In this document: positions 42,101 to 44,590 of the stretch, piece by piece
Position numbering within the stretch: the first letter of the stretch is position 1
Layout of the letters: the number at the start of each line of letters is the position of its first letter
NCBI GenBank assembly: GCA_009377865.1
Contig: WHTH01000036.1
Location: 1-44,590 of the forward strand
DNA length: 44,590 bases
Origin: Pseudonocardiaceae bacterium
GTDB lineage: Bacteria > Actinomycetota > Actinomycetes > Mycobacteriales > Pseudonocardiaceae
Reading direction: 5' to 3'
Translations under genes and position numbers: made by a program
Notes under the pieces: model-generated
The model's database searches: none
The model's input: the letters and a program-made list of their open reading frames with translations, nothing else
What the model was told of the DNA's origin: nothing

Positions 42101-43852
42101 TCACAGGGCTGACGTCACCGCGTCGGCGGGCGCAGCCCGGTCGCGGTGGGCATCCCAGTGCCCGACCAGGTCCCGGTAGAGCGGGGACCCGTCGAGCAGC
42201 TCCCGGTGGCTGCCGAGCACCGGCTGCTGGCCGTCGATCACCAGGATCCGGCGCGCGCGCAGCGCCGAGCTCATCCGGTGGGCGATCACCACGAGCGCTC
42301 CGGGCCTGCGGGCGAACGCCAGCTCGACGTGCTGTTCAGCCGCGGGGTCCAGAAAGCAGGTCGCCTCGTCGAGCACGACGAGCCGCGCGGGTGATAGGTA
42401 CGCCCGGGCCAGCGTGATCAGCTGTCGCTCGCCGGCGGACAGGGCGGCGGGCTCGATCTCGACCTGGTAACCGCCGAGCCGATCGATGAGCTGCGCGGCG
42501 CCGACCGCCCGGACCGCCTCGTCGACCTGCTGCAGCGTCGCCTCGGGCCGCAGGTACGTCACGTTCTCCTCGAGCGTGCCTGCGAAGACGTAAGCCTGCT
42601 GCGGGATCAGCACCCGGTGCTCCCGCACGGTGTCGGGCCCCAGCCGGTGCAGTGGCACGCCACCGAGGCTGACCTTGCCCGCCTGCGGCTCGAGCATCCC
42701 GGTGGCGAGGTTCGCGAGGGTGGACTTGCCCGCCCCGCTGGGACCGACGATCGCCAGATGGTCACCGTCCGGAATGATCAGGTCGAGGCCCTGGATCACG
42801 GGCCGCGCCGAGGTACCGTAACCGAACGTCACGGCTGTCAGCTCCAGGTCGTGGCCACGGGGGCGTGCCACCTCCTGCGGCGCCGAGCCCGTACCCGCGG
42901 CTCGGCTGGCGGACGCGTCGAGGATGCGTCCAAGCGCCACCACGAGCCACAGCCCGCTGTTGCCCAGGCCCTGGCCCAGCGACCGCAGCGCGGGCTGCAG
43001 CCCCTGCATCACGTAGGTCACGGCGCCCAGCACCACCCCGGCCGACGCGCCCTGACGCAGCAGCGCAGGGGCAGCGACGAGTAGGAGCAGCAGCGGTAGC
43101 CAGCCGGCGATGGCCAACGCCAGTGCCCGCACCCCCGCGCACCGCGCCACCTGCCCGGCCGCCTGCGCCTGGGCGTCGATGTGTCGCCCGGCGGTGGACT
43201 GGACGGTCTCCTCGGCGCCGCAGGCTGTCACATCACGCAGCCCGGTGGCGACCGTGCTCGCGGTCTCGGCGATGCGCTCTCCCGCCAGCACGAACGTCCG
43301 TTGCCGGGCGGCCATCGCGACGAGCACACCGAGGAAGAGCCCGAGCCCGGCCAGCAGCGGCGGCAGCACCAGCACCAGCACGGCGGGTACCAGGGTGAGC
43401 AGGCCGAGCAGCGCGCTCACCGTGGTCACCACGAAGCTCTGCACGATCAGGATGACGGTGGCGAACGACTCCCGGACGATCTCCACCTGATGGGTCAGGC
43501 GTGCGACGGCCGCGCTGTCCGCCCGCTGCGCGCCGCACTGCCGCAGCGCGCTGCCCACCACCAGCTCGACGAGGTCGTCACGGAACGGCTCGACGAGGGC
43601 TGCGAGCCGCAGGTAGGTCAGCCGGTTGCCCCATGCCCCGACGAGCACGGCCGCCGCCAGCAGGCCGAGCCAGCCCAGGCCGGTGGTCACCCGGCCCGCC
43701 ATGAAGCCGTCGTCGATTGCCAGCGCGACCAGACGTCCGGACAGGAAGGCAGGCAGCGCTTCCAGCAGCGAGGCGGCCGCGAACCGTGCGAGGATCCGTG
43801 GCCGGCGGCCCAACCAGCACCGCAGGAAGCGCCACACCACGCGCGCACTCAC
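42101..43852 (-). CDS. ABC exporter half-transporter (TMD-NBD)
   Basis: This 583-aa type IV exporter half has about six transmembrane helices (residues about 18-310) and a C-terminal nucleotide-binding domain. The motifs are Walker A AIVGPSGAGKSTLANLATG, Q-loop LIPQQAYVFAGTLEENV, signature ALSAGERQLITLARAYL, Walker B LVVLDEATCFLD and VIAHRMSSA. The Walker B glutamate is present. The GTG overlaps the stop of the upstream half-transporter in GTGA, so the pair makes a heterodimer. Drug, peptide or siderophore export are all possible. Confidence 0.87.
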   Translation of the reverse strand: MSARVVWRFLRCWLGRRPRILARFAAASLLEALPAFLSGRLVALAIDDGFMAGRVTTGLGWLGLLAAAVLVGAWGNRLTYLRLAALVEPFRDDLVELVVGSALRQCGAQRADSAAVARLTHQVEIVRESFATVILIVQSFVVTTVSALLGLLTLVPAVLVLVLPPLLAGLGLFLGVLVAMAARQRTFVLAGERIAETASTVATGLRDVTACGAEETVQSTAGRHIDAQAQAAGQVARCAGVRALALAIAGWLPLLLLLVAAPALLRQGASAGVVLGAVTYVMQGLQPALRSLGQGLGNSGLWLVVALGRILDASASRAAGTGSAPQEVARPRGHDLELTAVTFGYGTSARPVIQGLDLIIPDGDHLAIVGPSGAGKSTLANLATGMLEPQAGKVSLGGVPLHRLGPDTVREHRVLIPQQAYVFAGTLEENVTYLRPEATLQQVDEAVRAVGAAQLIDRLGGYQVEIEPAALSAGERQLITLARAYLSPARLVVLDEATCFLDPAAEQHVELAFARRPGALVVIAHRMSSALRARRILVIDGQQPVLGSHRELLDGSPLYRDLVGHWDAHRDRAAPADAVTSAL

Positions 43853-44590
43853 CCGGCCTCATCTCCCGCGGGGATCACTGCCGGCTCCGGTTCGAAGACG
43901 GCACGGTAGTCCGCGTGGTGCCACAGCTCGTGGTGCGAACCGAGCGCGCGCACGGCACCGCCGTCGAGCCAGGCGACGAGGTCCGCTCGGCTCGCCGTCG
44001 ACGCCCGGTGGGCCACGATGAGCCGGGTCCGGTCGCGCAACTGGCCGGTGAGCACGGCGTTGATGTGGTGCTCGGTGACGGTGTCCAGGCTCGCCGCCAC
44101 GTCGTCGAGTACCAGCACCCGTCCGGCACGGGCGAAGGCGCGCGCGAGCCCCACCCGCTGAACCTCGCCGCCCGACATCGGGGCGTCGGCCAACGGAGTG
44201 CGGTACCCGGACGGCAGGCGGCTGATGAAGACGTCGGCGCACGCCGCACGGGCCGCCCGGCGCACGTCGGCGCCGCCGATCCGTGTCGGCCCGAACCCGA
44301 TCACGTCATCGAGCGTGTCCCCCAGCAGCACCGGGCGCTCGAAGCCGTAACCGACCGCCGACCGCAACGCACCGCGATCCAGCTCCGGCAGCGGCACACC
44401 GTCGAGCAGCACCGTCCCTTCGTCAGGGTCGGCGAGGCGGCCGGCGAGTCCCGCCAGCAGCGACTTGCCGGAACCGGAGCGCCCGATGACGGCGACCAGC
44501 GCGCCCGCGGGAACCACGAGGTGCAGGTCGGCAAGCACAGGCTCGCCGCCCGCTCGCACGGTGACACCGCGAAACTGCAGCTCTCCCCCA
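43849..44590 (-). CDS. ABC exporter half-transporter, C-terminal part (cut by window edge)
   Basis: At least 246 aa of a second half-transporter; the frame stays open to the right edge, so its membrane domain lies outside. The NBD reads Walker A AVIGRSGSGKSLLAGLAGRL, signature APMSGGEVQRVGLARAF and Walker B VLVLDDVAASLD. The catalytic glutamate of Walker B is an aspartate here, and the switch region is RLIVAHRASTASRADLVAWL. This marks the degenerate ATP site of asymmetric heterodimeric exporters. A GTG at 44559 is not the real start, because the frame upstream (GELQFRGVTV) is normal NBD sequence. Confidence 0.85.
   Translation of the reverse strand, partial: GGELQFRGVTVRAGGEPVLADLHLVVPAGALVAVIGRSGSGKSLLAGLAGRLADPDEGTVLLDGVPLPELDRGALRSAVGYGFERPVLLGDTLDDVIGFGPTRIGGADVRRAARAACADVFISRLPSGYRTPLADAPMSGGEVQRVGLARAFARAGRVLVLDDVAASLDTVTEHHINAVLTGQLRDRTRLIVAHRASTASRADLVAWLDGGAVRALGSHHELWHHADYRAVFEPEPAVIPAGDEAG

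Overview
This is a high-GC (roughly 70%) actinobacterial chromosome segment. From position 168 to about 25500 the gene order suhB, cei, DUF4193, DUF3093, dut, DUF3710, OB-fold, DUF3159, ceoC/ceoB, APC-type permease, trmA-like, dxs, RNase D, DUF3000, hemE, hemY, hemQ, msrB follows the order I remember for Mycobacterium tuberculosis (about Rv2701c down to Rv2674). The extra LuxR regulator, the DUF222/HNH gene and the many lineage-specific insertions suggest a Pseudonocardiaceae-like genome. That placement is inference; no database search was possible.

Left edge: the first 99 bases hold the start of an IS630-like transposase. Positions 168-9952 are a compact housekeeping block: inositol monophosphatase, an envelope protein, a zinc-ribbon protein, dUTPase, and a potassium group in which two Trk-type RCK subunits (ceoB, ceoC) diverge from a permease that reads as a KimA-type K+ importer. 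Positions 9953-12956 are an accessory insertion: a DUF222/HNH protein with a polyglycine linker, a GNAT acetyltransferase and a truncated ketosynthase. Positions 12957-18692 carry dxs, a two-component pair, RNase D and a LuxR-type regulator.

Positions 18935-25548 are the coproporphyrin-dependent heme genes hemE, hemY and hemQ with DUF3000, a small coupled zinc-ribbon protein, an inserted toxin-antitoxin pair, a PPOX-fold protein and msrB. Positions 25594-30000 hold a small membrane protein diverging from a LigD-type polymerase, an alpha/beta-hydrolase-fold lipoprotein with a broken nucleophile elbow, and an MFS transporter.

Positions 30006-36400 are a variable zone: VapBC, a DrrAB-type ABC exporter behind a promoter with the 19-bp spacer of MerR/SoxR-type regulation, gene and transposase remnants, a dif-like Xer site, and a radical-SAM(SPASM)/AAA-ATPase/phosphotransferase cassette whose radical-SAM gene is decayed. 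Positions 36401-44590 are a peptide/nickel-type ABC importer split into two convergent operons, then a heterodimeric ABC exporter cut by the right edge.

A recurring regulatory theme is leaderless expression. At about ten genes a TANNNT -10 hexamer lies 6-8 bases before an ATG or GTG start, and several start choices below rest on it.
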